Below are positions 44,483-53,822 of a stretch of DNA of 64,000 nt, in pieces (the first letter of the stretch is position 1; each line of letters opens with the position of its first letter). The position numbers and the translations under genes were made by a program. The notes beneath the pieces were generated by a model. The model ran no database searches, was not told the origin of the DNA, and saw nothing but the letters and a program-made list of their open reading frames with translations. Location: assembly GCF_900177725.1 (NCBI RefSeq), contig NZ_FXAT01000007.1, positions 1-64,000 on the forward strand, given 5' to 3'. The DNA comes from Paraburkholderia susongensis. Lineage in GTDB: Bacteria > Pseudomonadota > Gammaproteobacteria > Burkholderiales > Burkholderiaceae.

Positions 44483-45757
44483 GTGACGACGCAGGCCACT
44501 CATCGTGCGATCGAGGCTGTCTGGCGGATCGAATCTGCGAAGGTCATCGCTCACGTCGCGCGGATCGTGCGCGACGTGGGGCTCGCTGAGGAACTCGCGC
44601 AGGACGCGCTGGTGGCCGCGCTCGAGCATTGGCCCGAGGCGGGCGTGCCCGAGAACCCCGGAGCGTGGCTGATGACGGCCGCGAAAAACCGCGCGCTCGA
44701 CCGCCTGCGCCAGGAAGCGCTGCATGCGCGCAAGCGCGAGGAGCTCGGTCACGATCTCGACGCGTTCGAGGCCCACCTCGTGCCCGATTTCGTCGATGCG
44801 CTCGACGCCGCGCGTGCCGACGACATCGGCGACGATCTGCTGCGGCTCATCTTCACCGCGTGCCATCCGGTGTTGTCGACCGATGCGCGCGTCGCGCTCA
44901 CGCTACGCCTGCTCGGCGGCCTCACGACCGACGAAATCGCGCGCGCGTTCTTCGTGCCGGAGCCGACCGTCGCGCAGCGGATCGTGCGCGCGAAGCGCAC
45001 GCTGTCGGCGGCGCGCGTGCCGTTCGAGGTGCCGCAGGCGGATGCGCGCGCGCCGCGCCTCGCATCGGTGCTGCAGGTGATCTATCTGATTTTCAACGAA
45101 GGCTATTCGGCCACGGCCGGCGACGACTGGATGCGCCCAGCGCTCTGCGAGGAAGCGCTGCGGCTCGGGCGCGTGCTCAGCGGACTCGTGCCCGGCGAAA
45201 GCGAGGTGCACGGCCTCGTCGCGCTGATGGAGATTCAGGCGTCGCGCACGCATGCGCGCACCGACGGGGAGGGGCGCCCTGTGCTGCTGCTCGATCAGGA
45301 CCGCAGCCGCTGGGACCCGCTGCTGATTCGGCGCGGGCTCGCTGCTTTGGAGAACGCGCATGCGCTCGGCGGCGCGAGCGGGCAGTACGCGTTGCAGGCC
45401 GCGCTCGCGGCGTGTCATGCGCGGGCCCACCGTGCGGAGGAGACCGACTGGGCGCAGATCGTCGCGTTATACGACGCGCTGGCGCAGGTCGCGCCGTCGC
45501 CGGTGGTCGAGCTGAACCGCGCCGTTGCGGTGGGGATGGCGTTCGGACCGACGGCCGGCCTCGAGATAGTCGATGCGCTCGCCGCCGATGCGGCGCTCGC
45601 GAATTACCACTGGCTGCCGAGCGTGCGCGGCGATCTGCTCGTCAAGCTCGGCCGCATCGACGAAGCGCGTGCCGAGTTCGAACGCGCGGCCGCGATGACG
45701 CGCAATGCGCGCGAGCGTGAATTGTTGCTCGAACGTGCGCGCGGGTTGGCGCATTGA
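44483..45757 (+). CDS. ECF42-type sigma factor with long C-terminal extension
   Basis: 424 residues from GTG 44483 behind AAGG; this is where similarity to sigma-2 begins (TTQATHRAIEAVWRIESAKV). Regions 2 (AEELAQDALVAALEHWP) and 4 (LTTDEIARAFFVPEPTVAQR) occupy the first ~190 residues. The remaining ~230 residues form the helical, TPR-like extension characteristic of ECF42 (HGLVALMEIQASRTHARTDG, PVVELNRAVAVGMAFGP). There is no anti-sigma gene, also typical of the group. It probably directs its own operon, including the DGPF genes. Confidence 0.92.
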   Translation: MTTQATHRAIEAVWRIESAKVIAHVARIVRDVGLAEELAQDALVAALEHWPEAGVPENPGAWLMTAAKNRALDRLRQEALHARKREELGHDLDAFEAHLVPDFVDALDAARADDIGDDLLRLIFTACHPVLSTDARVALTLRLLGGLTTDEIARAFFVPEPTVAQRIVRAKRTLSAARVPFEVPQADARAPRLASVLQVIYLIFNEGYSATAGDDWMRPALCEEALRLGRVLSGLVPGESEVHGLVALMEIQASRTHARTDGEGRPVLLLDQDRSRWDPLLIRRGLAALENAHALGGASGQYALQAALAACHARAHRAEETDWAQIVALYDALAQVAPSPVVELNRAVAVGMAFGPTAGLEIVDALAADAALANYHWLPSVRGDLLVKLGRIDEARAEFERAAAMTRNARERELLLERARGLAH

Positions 45758-45809
45758 GGTTCGTGTGAAGCTTGCGTTGACGCGCGCAACGAATGGCTGG
45801 CGTGCCCGT

Positions 45810-46966
45810 TTAATGCAATTCGTTGAACTCGACGCGCCCGCCCTTCATCACCAGAGGGATGTGCTCGCCCTGGCCGCTCAGGCAGCTCAAGTCGCGGAAT
45901 GGATCGCCGTCGACCACCAGCACGTCGGCATAAGCGCCCGGTGCGAGGCGTCCCAGCTTACCCGTCATGCCGAGAATTTCGGCGCCGATGGTGGTGGCGC
46001 TGCCGATTATCTCGGCGGGGGTCAGCACTTGCGCGCGGATCGCAAACTCGTCGCTTTGCATACGATGGCCCGGCCCGAGCAGATCGCTGCCGAAGCCCAT
46101 CTTGACCCCGGCGCGCTTGAAAATCTCCAGCGACTTCAAGCCGGCTTCACGCACGATGTCGATCTTGGCCGCGCTCTCGGCCGACAAGCCGAAGCGCACG
46201 CCCTCGATATGCAATGCCTCGTAAGCCACCAGCGTGGGCACCACGTAGGCGCCGCGCCCGGCCATCAGATCGGCGGTCGGCGCATCGATCAGATTGCCGT
46301 GCTCGATGGTGCGCACGCCGCAGCGCACTGCGCGCTGCATTGACTCAGCCGTATACGCGTGTGCCATCACGTAGGTGCCGCGCGCCTCGGCTTCGGCGAC
46401 GACCGCGCGGATCTCGTCCTCCGAGTAGCCGAGCGCGCCGACCGGATCGGTCGGCGACGCAACGCCGCCGGAAGCCATGATCTTGATCTGGTCGGCGCCC
46501 ATCTGCAGTTCTTCGCGCACGGCGCGGCGCAACGCGTCGACGCCGTCGACGACCCGGCTCAACGCACCGACACGCACGCAGCAGTTGCAAGGCGCGTCGC
46601 CGGGCATGAAGTCCGTGCGTGCGCGCCCGTCGCCGTGGCCGCCGGTTTGACTGAGCGCGCGGCCGTGAAGCCGCGCCGCAGGATACCGCGCATGATCGGC
46701 AGCGCCTTGAGGGTGACGAACACGTTGGGCATGCTCACCTGGCTCGGCAAATCGAACTGCGTCGCGATCATGTGCGCGTGCAAGTCGATCAGGCCCGGCA
46801 TGATGGTCTTGCCTTTGAGATCGATGACCTGTGCGCCGTGCGCCTCGATCGGCTGCTGCGATACTTCCTTGATCGTGCCGCCTTCGACCAGCAGATTGTG
46901 GCCCGGCTGCAATGCGTGTTGCAGCGGATCGAGCAAAGCGCCGTTCTTGAACAGGATGCGGTCCAT
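45810..46966 (-). pseudogene. Metal-dependent amidohydrolase broken by an out-of-frame deletion
   Basis: Two overlapping frames represent one gene. The 5' part (46966 to ~46665) encodes NGALLDPLQHALQPG, MPGLIDLHAHMIATQ and LRRGFT. The 3' part, in another frame, begins GRALSQTGGHGDGRARTDFM and continues through KIMASGGVASPTDPVG, THAHAYTAESM-like VMAHAYTAESM, IEHGNLID and GFGSDLLGPGH to the normal end. Between GFT and GRAL roughly 30 conserved residues are missing and the frame shifts. Relatives are Xaa-Pro-dipeptidase/imidazolonepropionase-like amidohydrolases. The copy should be inactive. An MFS gene follows upstream on the same strand. Confidence 0.8.
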
Positions 46967-47021
46967 ATGTTCTTCCTCGGGTTGCAGGGTGCGAGCGCGC
47001 GATGCGCCGGCTGCGGGCGGT

Positions 47022-48389
47022 TCAGCGTTTCAGGCTCAGCGCGGCAATTTCTTCCAGCGACCGGCCGCGGGTGGGCACGCCCATGATCAGCACGGCGAGC
47101 GCGCCGATGATCAGCACCAGCGTCGTGCCGCCGAAAACCCCGCCGAAGCCCAAACGCGGGTAGAGATAGCCGACCAGGATCGGCGCGGTGATCGCGCCGA
47201 GGCGTCCGATTGCCGAAGAGACGCCCATGCCGGTCGCGCGCACTTCGGTGGGGAACACTTCGGGCGTGTAAGCGTAGACGCCGGCATAAGTCCCGTTCAT
47301 GAAGAACGACAGCAAAAAGCCCGACGTCAGAATTTGGGCATCGCTGTGCGTGAGCGCGAGCCCTAACGCGGAGAACCCGCCCAGCGCCATGTACGTCACG
47401 ATGGTCGCGCGGCGGCCGATCTTTTCATTGAGCCACGCGCCCGAGAAGTAGCCGGGAATCTGCGCGAGGTACATGACCAGTGAATACGAAAAGCTGCGCG
47501 TGATCGTCATGCCGCTTTGCACGAGGAGACCGGGAATCCACGTAAAGAACGCGTAGTAACTGAACGTGATCGACAGCCACATCAGCCAGGCCATCGCGGT
47601 GATGCTCGCCAGCGGGCGCGACCAGAGCGCCTTGAGGTTTCCCAGTGGCGTGCCGCGCGCGACGGGAGCCGGGACGCTCGCCTCGATCGCCTGCTCCGGC
47701 AAGAGTGGCAAGCCGGCGGCGTGCACCACCGCTTCCATCTGGTCGACGATCACCGAGGCTTCGGCGCTTCTGCCGCGATTGTCGAGCCAGCGCGGTGATT
47801 CGGGCAACGCGCGCCGCCACCACAGCAGCATGACGATCGGCAGCGCGGTGATTACGGAGACGATACGCCAGGCGTCGGGCGCCAGCGGTATGACCAGATA
47901 ACCGAGTATCGCGGCGGCGACGAAGCCGAACGAGAAGAATGCCGCCAGACTGCCGGTGAATGTGCCGCGATACTTGCGCGCGCAGAACTCCGAGAGAAAT
48001 GGCGCGACGATCGCGCTTTCGGCGCCGGTGCCGACCCCGGCGATGATGCGCATCGCCATGAAGAAAGGCCAATCCTGCGCGGTGGCGCTGATGAGCGACG
48101 CGATGCAGTAGATGATCAGTGCCCACACCATGACTTTGCGCCGGCCGATCAAATCGCCGAGGATGCCGGCGAGCGCGGCGCCGAAGAAGTAGCCGATGAA
48201 GGTGCCGCTGCCGAGCACGCCGGTCTGCACGCTGCTTAGATGCCACTGGTCGCGCAGCACTGGCAGCATGAAGGCCAGCACGGCGGCATCCATCGCATCG
48301 AAGACGTAGCCCAGTCCTCCCAGCCACAGCAGTTTCCGATGAAAGCTCGAGTACGGCAGGCGCTCTATGCGAGCGGGAATCGTCGACAT
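47022..48389 (-). CDS. MFS transporter (sugar-porter/AAHS-like)
   Basis: 455 residues from ATG 48389. Twelve membrane segments; TM1 GYVFDAMDAAVLAFMLP has the Asp-x-x-Asp pattern of acid carriers, loop 2-3 is GDLIGRRKVMVWAL, and the end of TM6 has LPESPRWLDNRGR, a sugar-porter-type PESPRW motif. TM11 region YTPEVFPTEVRATGMG is conserved in the same group. It lies 55 bases upstream of the broken amidohydrolase on the same strand, so it once supplied that enzyme's substrate (inferred). Confidence 0.87.
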   Translation of the reverse strand: MSTIPARIERLPYSSFHRKLLWLGGLGYVFDAMDAAVLAFMLPVLRDQWHLSSVQTGVLGSGTFIGYFFGAALAGILGDLIGRRKVMVWALIIYCIASLISATAQDWPFFMAMRIIAGVGTGAESAIVAPFLSEFCARKYRGTFTGSLAAFFSFGFVAAAILGYLVIPLAPDAWRIVSVITALPIVMLLWWRRALPESPRWLDNRGRSAEASVIVDQMEAVVHAAGLPLLPEQAIEASVPAPVARGTPLGNLKALWSRPLASITAMAWLMWLSITFSYYAFFTWIPGLLVQSGMTITRSFSYSLVMYLAQIPGYFSGAWLNEKIGRRATIVTYMALGGFSALGLALTHSDAQILTSGFLLSFFMNGTYAGVYAYTPEVFPTEVRATGMGVSSAIGRLGAITAPILVGYLYPRLGFGGVFGGTTLVLIIGALAVLIMGVPTRGRSLEEIAALSLKR

Positions 48390-48548
48390 AGCTTGCTTCC
48401 AGAAAGGGGAGCGCCGTGGCGCCGGGAATCGTCGAACGAGTATAGGGAGCCGAAATAGACGGGGCTTGGATGGAAACCGCATCGGACATGCGGATTCCGG
48501 CATATCGGCGCAGCGTGCCGCGACACGCGTATCGGCGCAGCCGTCGCT

Positions 48549-49166
48549 TCAGCGAATCAACTGCCGGACCCCCAGCGCGACGATCAACCCGCCGCACACG
48601 CGATCGACCCAAGCCTTGCCGCGCCGATAGGCCGTCGCGATCCGCGCATGCGACAACGCGAGCGCGACGAACCCATACCAGCTGCTCGCGACGACGAGCA
48701 CCACGCCGAGCATCGCCGCAAACGTGCCGGTGCTCACATGCGCGGGCGCCGCCGACGAGAACACCGCCGCGAAAAACGCCATCGACTTCGGATTCGCGAT
48801 GTTGGTCGCGAAACCCTGCGCGAACGCCTGGCGAAAGCCGCCCGCCGGCGCCTTGATCGTGACGGCCTGTTTGGCCGCCGACGCGTTGAAGATCAGCCGT
48901 CCGCCGAACCACAGCAGATAGGCGGCGCCCGCGATCCTGACCACGAGCGCGAGCCATGGGAATGCGGCAAACACGATGCCGACGCCGAGAATCGCGCAGC
49001 TTGCCCAGAACAGATTGACGAGCACGATGCCGGCGACCATCGCGAGCGCCTCGATGCGCGTGGCCGACGCGGCCTTGTGCGCAACCGCGACGAAGTTCGG
49101 ACCGGGGCTCATCACGCCCGCGATATACACGGAGAAAACGCCGAGAACGGCGGAGCCATCGATCAC
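48549..49166 (-). CDS. LysE-family amino acid exporter
   Basis: 205 residues, six predicted membrane helices. The N-terminal VYIAGVMSPGPNFVAVAHKA contains the SPGPN signature of the LysE/RhtB family, and FATNIANPKSMAFFAAVFS is the conserved mid-protein NPK motif. It exports an amino acid or derivative. No regulator is adjacent. Confidence 0.92.
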   Translation of the reverse strand: MIDGSAVLGVFSVYIAGVMSPGPNFVAVAHKAASATRIEALAMVAGIVLVNLFWASCAILGVGIVFAAFPWLALVVRIAGAAYLLWFGGRLIFNASAAKQAVTIKAPAGGFRQAFAQGFATNIANPKSMAFFAAVFSSAAPAHVSTGTFAAMLGVVLVVASSWYGFVALALSHARIATAYRRGKAWVDRVCGGLIVALGVRQLIR

Positions 49167-49314
49167 AACACACTCCTTGTCTGGACACCGGGGACGAGCG
49201 GCAACGAAAGCATCGCGCTCATAGCCTGAAAAACGCGATGCCGGCGGCCACGACGCCCGCCGCCGCGATGAAGTATGACAGATTGCGCAGCCACGTCGCG
49301 CACGGTGCGCCGAC

Positions 49315-49491
49315 TCAATGCAGGCCCGCCGCGAGCCACGTTCGCACCAGCGGAATCACATGTTCGCCGCCAAGCATGCCGAGCAGTCCGACCAGCGCGA
49401 CCGTCGGCGGCGCGGGAGATTTCACGTCCATCACGCTGTAGAGCAGCCCGACCAGCACGCCGGCGGCGAGCGAAATCAAATACGCTTTCAT
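49315..49491 (-). CDS. XapX-domain small membrane protein
   Basis: 58 residues, two membrane segments: KAYLISLAAGVLVGLLYSVM and PTVALVGLLGMLGGEHVIP. The spacing and the SPAPP loop match the XapX (DUF1427) family of tiny membrane proteins of unknown role. It lies 37 bases upstream of nothing coding on this strand but directly downstream of the quinone-reductase-like gene, probably cotranscribed. Past its TGA the same frame continues for ~30 hydrophobic codons (LSYFIAAAGVVAAGIAFF), hinting at an older, longer protein or a second leaderless peptide. Confidence 0.75.
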   Translation of the reverse strand: MKAYLISLAAGVLVGLLYSVMDVKSPAPPTVALVGLLGMLGGEHVIPLVRTWLAAGLH

Positions 49492-49528
49492 GGTCCTGTT
49501 ACCTGTTTGAAGAGGGCAACGGTGCGGG

Positions 49529-50497
49529 CTATTGCATCCGCACGACGACGCGTCCGCGCGTGCCCGCGGCGACCGCCTCGTACGCTTCGCGCGCGCGTTC
49601 GAGCGGGAACTCCTGCGCGATTGCCGGGGCGCTCAGCTTGCCGCTCTCGAAGCCTTCGACGAGCGCCGTCATCAACGGCGCCGATTCCGCGACGCCGAGC
49701 TTCGCGCTGTCCACGCCGAGCAGTTGAGTCTCGTTGTGATAGAAGTCGATCAGATCGAATTCGACGCGGCGTTTGCCCGTGCTGCTGATCTCGAGCACGC
49801 GGCCGCGCCGTTTCGCGAGACTCAGCGCGGTCTCGAACGCGACGCCGCCGACCGTGTCGTAGACCACCTCCGCGCCCGCGCCGCCGGTCAGTTCGCGCAG
49901 GCGTTCGGCGACGTGTTCGTCGAACGGCACGTAGGCATCGATGAGGCGGCCGGCAGGCGTGTCCGCATCGAGCGGACGGCGGTCGACCGCGATCACGCGC
50001 GCGCCGCGTGCTTTCGCGATCTGCACGACCGCGCCGCCGACGCCGCCGCCCGCGCCGATCACCGCGATGGTTTCGCCGGCCTGCAACTTCGCGTATTCGA
50101 CGGTGCCGAGCCAGGCGACCACGAAGTTCACGCCGATTGCGGACGCCTGTGCGTGAGTCAGCGTGGAAGGCTTGCGCGACAACGCCGCGAGCGGCACCTT
50201 GAGGAACTCGGCATGCGTGCCGTCGCGCGTGAAGCCGATGTCGCCGCCGGTGCCCCACACTTCGGCGTTCAGCCAGGCTTGCGGACCGTCCACCACCACG
50301 CCGCTGAAGTCGCGCCCCGGCGTGCGCGGCAGGACCGTGTGTTCGAAATGCCCGGACACGTTCTTGACGTCGCTCGGATTGACCGAGGCCGCGACGACGC
50401 GCACGACGGCGTGTTGCGCGTCGGCTTGCGGCGTCGGCAGCTCGACGTATTCGAGCACTTCGGGGTTGCCAAAGGATTTGAACTGGATCGCTTTCAT
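49529..50497 (-). CDS. Zinc-free medium-chain alcohol dehydrogenase / quinone oxidoreductase
   Basis: 322 residues from ATG 50497 (MKAIQFKSFGNPEVLEYVEL). MDR superfamily: GroES-like N-terminus with VNPSDVKNVSGHF and PRTPGRDFSGVV, Rossmann motif VIGAGGGVGGAVVQIAKARG at ~170. Zinc ligands of classical ADHs are absent, as in quinone oxidoreductases (QOR/zeta-crystallin). It reduces quinones or enones with NADPH. Likely cotranscribed with the XapX gene. Confidence 0.88.
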   Translation of the reverse strand: MKAIQFKSFGNPEVLEYVELPTPQADAQHAVVRVVAASVNPSDVKNVSGHFEHTVLPRTPGRDFSGVVVDGPQAWLNAEVWGTGGDIGFTRDGTHAEFLKVPLAALSRKPSTLTHAQASAIGVNFVVAWLGTVEYAKLQAGETIAVIGAGGGVGGAVVQIAKARGARVIAVDRRPLDADTPAGRLIDAYVPFDEHVAERLRELTGGAGAEVVYDTVGGVAFETALSLAKRRGRVLEISSTGKRRVEFDLIDFYHNETQLLGVDSAKLGVAESAPLMTALVEGFESGKLSAPAIAQEFPLERAREAYEAVAAGTRGRVVVRMQ

Positions 50498-50737
50498 CGT
50501 GCCTTGCTCCGGTTGTTTTGCGCCGCATCGTGCAGCGGATGGACCGTAGTCTAGGTGACGCATGCAAAGGCATCAGGACAAGGGCTTTCGAATTTCGGAC
50601 AAGACGCGGGTTTTGCGGCGCGCTGCACAGTCACGGTGCCGCCGCAGCGCGCGGCGCGCCGGGCGAATGCCGCGCCTGAGCGCCCAGCCGGAGCCGCGAA
50701 CCCGGAAACGCGAACCCGGGCCGCTAACCCTGAACCG

Positions 50738-53700
50738 CTAACCCGGCTGCCCCGCTTCATCCGGCTGCGCCGCCTGAGCACGCCGCTGATGATCCGCCGC
50801 CAGAAACATATACATCGCCGGCACGACGAACAACGTGAACAGCGTGCCGATCGACATCCCCGTGAAGATCACGAGCCCCATCGCATTGCGGCCCGCCGCA
50901 CCCGCGCCCGACGCGATCACGAGCGGCAGCACGCCGAGCACCATCGCGGCCGTCGTCATGAGGATCGGGCGCAGCCGCACGCTCGCGGCTTCCTCGACCG
51001 CTTCGCGCTTCGAGCGGCCCGCGCGCTGCAACTCGTTGGCGAACTGCACGATCAGAATGCCATGCTTGCTGACGAGCCCCATCAGCGTGACGAGCCCGAC
51101 CTGCGTGTAGATGTTCAGCGTCGTCAGGCCGATGTTGATGAAGATGAGCGCGCCGAACAGCGCCATCGGCACCGAGATCAGGATCACGATCGGATCGCGG
51201 AAGCTCTCGAATTGCGCCGCGAGCGCGAGGAACACGATGATCGTCGCGAACATCAGCGTGAGGACGAAGCCGCCCGATTCCTGCACGAACTGCCGCGACG
51301 CGCCTGAGTAGTCGGCCGAATAGCCCGCTGGCGCGGCCTGCGCGGTCGCCTTGCGCAGAAAATCGAGCACCTGGCCTTGCGACACGCCCGGCACGGTCAC
51401 GCCGGAGATCGTCGCCGAGTTCAGTTGCTGGAAGTGATTGATCGATTCGGGCACGACGCTGCGCTCGAGATGCGCGACCGTCGAAGCCGGCATCACGCTG
51501 CCGTCCGGCGTGCGCAGATAGTAGTCGAGCACCTGCGAGGGGTTGAGGCGGTCGGTTTGCAGCACCTGCGGAATCACCTTGTACGAGCGCCCGGCAATCG
51601 CGAAGTAGTTGACGTAGCCGCCACCGAGCGCCGAGCCGAGCGCCTGGCCGACGTCGCTCTGCGAGAGCCCGAGCGAGGCGACCTTGTCGCGATCGACCAC
51701 GAGCGTCGCTTCCGGCTTGTCGATCTTGAGATCGCTATCGACGAAGAAGAACATGCCGCTCTCGCGCGCTTTTTCCAGCACCGCCTGCGACACCTCGTTG
51801 AGGTTTTCGAACGGCTCCGTCGTGCTGATGACGAACTGCACCGGCAAGCCCTGCGAGCCCGGCAGCGGCGGAAACTGGAACGCCGCGACGCGCGCGCCCG
51901 CAATCTGATTCCACTTCTGCTGCAATTCCTGCTGCAGGACGGTCGCGTTCTTGCTGCGCTGATCCCAGGTCTTGAACAGCACGCCGCCGATGCCCTGGTT
52001 CAGCGTCGGCGAACCCGTGAGCTGGAACATCTGCGAGTATTCGGGCAGCGTTTTCGACGCGTCGAACACCTGGTCCGCGTAGGTCTGCATCTGCTGGATC
52101 GTCGCGTTCGGCGGGCCGAGAATCTGCGAGAGCACGACGCCCTGGTCTTCCTGCGGCGCAAGCTCCGATTGCGAGGTCATGAACAGATACACCGTGCCGC
52201 ACAGCAGCAGCACGCCCATCAGGACGAACACGGGCCACGTGTCGAGCGTCGAGTGCAGCACGCGGCTATAACCGCGATGCACGCGCTCGAACTGCCGGTC
52301 GACGAAACGCGCGAAGCGCCCCGACTCCTGCTCGGCGCGGAAGAAGCGCGAGCACATCATCGGCGACAACGTGAGCGCGATCACGCCCGATACCGTCACC
52401 GCGCCCGCGAGCGTGAACGCGAACTCGGTGAAGAGCGCGCCCGTCAGACCGCCCTGAAAGCCGATCGGCGCATACACGGCGATCAGCACGACGGTCATCG
52501 CGAGGATCGGGCCGCCGAGTTCGCGCGCGGCGATCAGCGCGGCGTCGAACGGTGTCTTGCCTTCGTGCTTCATATGGCGGTCGACGTTCTCGACCACGAT
52601 GATCGCGTCGTCCACCACGAGTCCGATCGCGAGCACGAGCGCGAGCAGCGTGAGCAGATTGATCGAGTAGCCGAGCACCTGCATCACGAAGAACGTGCCG
52701 ATCAGCGACAACGGCATCGCGATCAACGGCACGATCACCGCGCGGAAGCTGCCGAGAAACAGGAAGATCACGATGGTCACGATCACGAGCGCTTCGACGA
52801 GCGTCTTGATGACTTCTGTGATTGCGGTGTTCACGAAGTCGGTCGCGTCGTACACGATGTCGCCGGTCATGCCGGTCGGGAACTGCTTCTGCAGATCGGG
52901 GAAGATCGCCTTCACGCGCTTCGCCACGTCGAGAATGTTCGCATCCGGCGCGACCTTGATGCCGATGAACACCGAACGCTTGCCGCTGAACGCGACGTTG
53001 AAGTCGTAGCTGTCGGCGCCGAGCACGACATCCGCGACGTCGTCTAGACGCACGATCGAGCCGTTCTTCTGCTTGACGACGAGCTGCTTGAAATCGTCGA
53101 CCGTATGCAGGTCCGTGCCCGCGTTCAGGTCGACACTGACCATCTGCCCCTTCGTCGTGCCGAGCGTCGCGAGATAGTTGTTGTTGCCGAGCGCCGTGAA
53201 CACGTCGGTCGCGCTCACGCCGTGCGCGGCGAGCCGCGCCGAATCGAGCCATGCGCGCATCGCGAACTGCCGGCCGCCGAGCACTTCGGCGGTTTGCACG
53301 CCCTCGATCGAATCGAGCTTCGGCTTGACCACGCGCAGCAGATAATCGGTGACGTTGTTGCTCGGCAGCACGCTGCTGTAGAAGCCCATGTACATCGCGT
53401 CGGTGGTCTGCCCAGTCTGCACCGTGAGCACCGGCTGCTGCGCTTGCGGCGGCAACTGGTTGCGCACCGAGCCGATCTGCGTGTTGATCTCGGTGAGCGC
53501 GCGGTTCGCGTCGTAGTTCAGGCGCAGCGTCGCGATGATCGTCGACACGCCCGTGATGCTCGTCGAGGACATGTAGTCGATGCCTTGCGCCTGGGCGATC
53601 GCCGCTTCGAGCGGCTGCGTGATGAAGCCGGCGATGGTGTCCGCGTTCGCGCCATAGTAGGCCGTGGTGATCGTCACGACCGCGTTTTCGGTCTGCGGAT

Positions 53701-53806
53701 ACTGGCTCACCTTGAGCACCGCGAGCGCGCGCAGCCCGAGCACGAGAATCAGCAGGCTCACGACCGAAGCGAGTACGGGCCGGCGGATGAAGATGTCGGT
53801 GAACAT
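50738..53806 (-). CDS. RND efflux permease (HAE1 family)
   Basis: 1022 residues, full length. Starts MFTDIFIRRPVLASVVSLLI; two large periplasmic loops and 12 membrane helices are evident. The proton-relay pair Asp399-Asp400 lies in GLVVDDAIIVVEN. The trimeric pump takes substrates from the periplasm and passes them to the outer-membrane channel. Last gene of an operon OMF-adaptor-pump, 16 bases after the adaptor. No adjacent regulator is visible, so control is unknown. Close to MexF/MdtB-like pumps; substrate range not predictable. Confidence 0.95.
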   Translation of the reverse strand: MFTDIFIRRPVLASVVSLLILVLGLRALAVLKVSQYPQTENAVVTITTAYYGANADTIAGFITQPLEAAIAQAQGIDYMSSTSITGVSTIIATLRLNYDANRALTEINTQIGSVRNQLPPQAQQPVLTVQTGQTTDAMYMGFYSSVLPSNNVTDYLLRVVKPKLDSIEGVQTAEVLGGRQFAMRAWLDSARLAAHGVSATDVFTALGNNNYLATLGTTKGQMVSVDLNAGTDLHTVDDFKQLVVKQKNGSIVRLDDVADVVLGADSYDFNVAFSGKRSVFIGIKVAPDANILDVAKRVKAIFPDLQKQFPTGMTGDIVYDATDFVNTAITEVIKTLVEALVIVTIVIFLFLGSFRAVIVPLIAMPLSLIGTFFVMQVLGYSINLLTLLALVLAIGLVVDDAIIVVENVDRHMKHEGKTPFDAALIAARELGGPILAMTVVLIAVYAPIGFQGGLTGALFTEFAFTLAGAVTVSGVIALTLSPMMCSRFFRAEQESGRFARFVDRQFERVHRGYSRVLHSTLDTWPVFVLMGVLLLCGTVYLFMTSQSELAPQEDQGVVLSQILGPPNATIQQMQTYADQVFDASKTLPEYSQMFQLTGSPTLNQGIGGVLFKTWDQRSKNATVLQQELQQKWNQIAGARVAAFQFPPLPGSQGLPVQFVISTTEPFENLNEVSQAVLEKARESGMFFFVDSDLKIDKPEATLVVDRDKVASLGLSQSDVGQALGSALGGGYVNYFAIAGRSYKVIPQVLQTDRLNPSQVLDYYLRTPDGSVMPASTVAHLERSVVPESINHFQQLNSATISGVTVPGVSQGQVLDFLRKATAQAAPAGYSADYSGASRQFVQESGGFVLTLMFATIIVFLALAAQFESFRDPIVILISVPMALFGALIFINIGLTTLNIYTQVGLVTLMGLVSKHGILIVQFANELQRAGRSKREAVEEAASVRLRPILMTTAAMVLGVLPLVIASGAGAAGRNAMGLVIFTGMSIGTLFTLFVVPAMYMFLAADHQRRAQAAQPDEAGQPG

Positions 53807-53822
53807 GATCGCGCGGCCTCTC

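Noticed and set aside
44629..45720. 363-codon plus-strand frame
   Set aside because: Extreme Arg/Ala shadow of the ECF42 sigma factor.
47425..49188. 587-codon minus-strand frame spanning two genes
   Set aside because: Overlaps the MFS and LysE genes in a shifted frame; composition typical of GC-rich shadow frames.
51377..53047. 556-codon plus-strand frame opposite the RND pump
   Set aside because: Antisense shadow; His/Arg-rich composition and no start signal, while the minus frame encodes a full RND pump.
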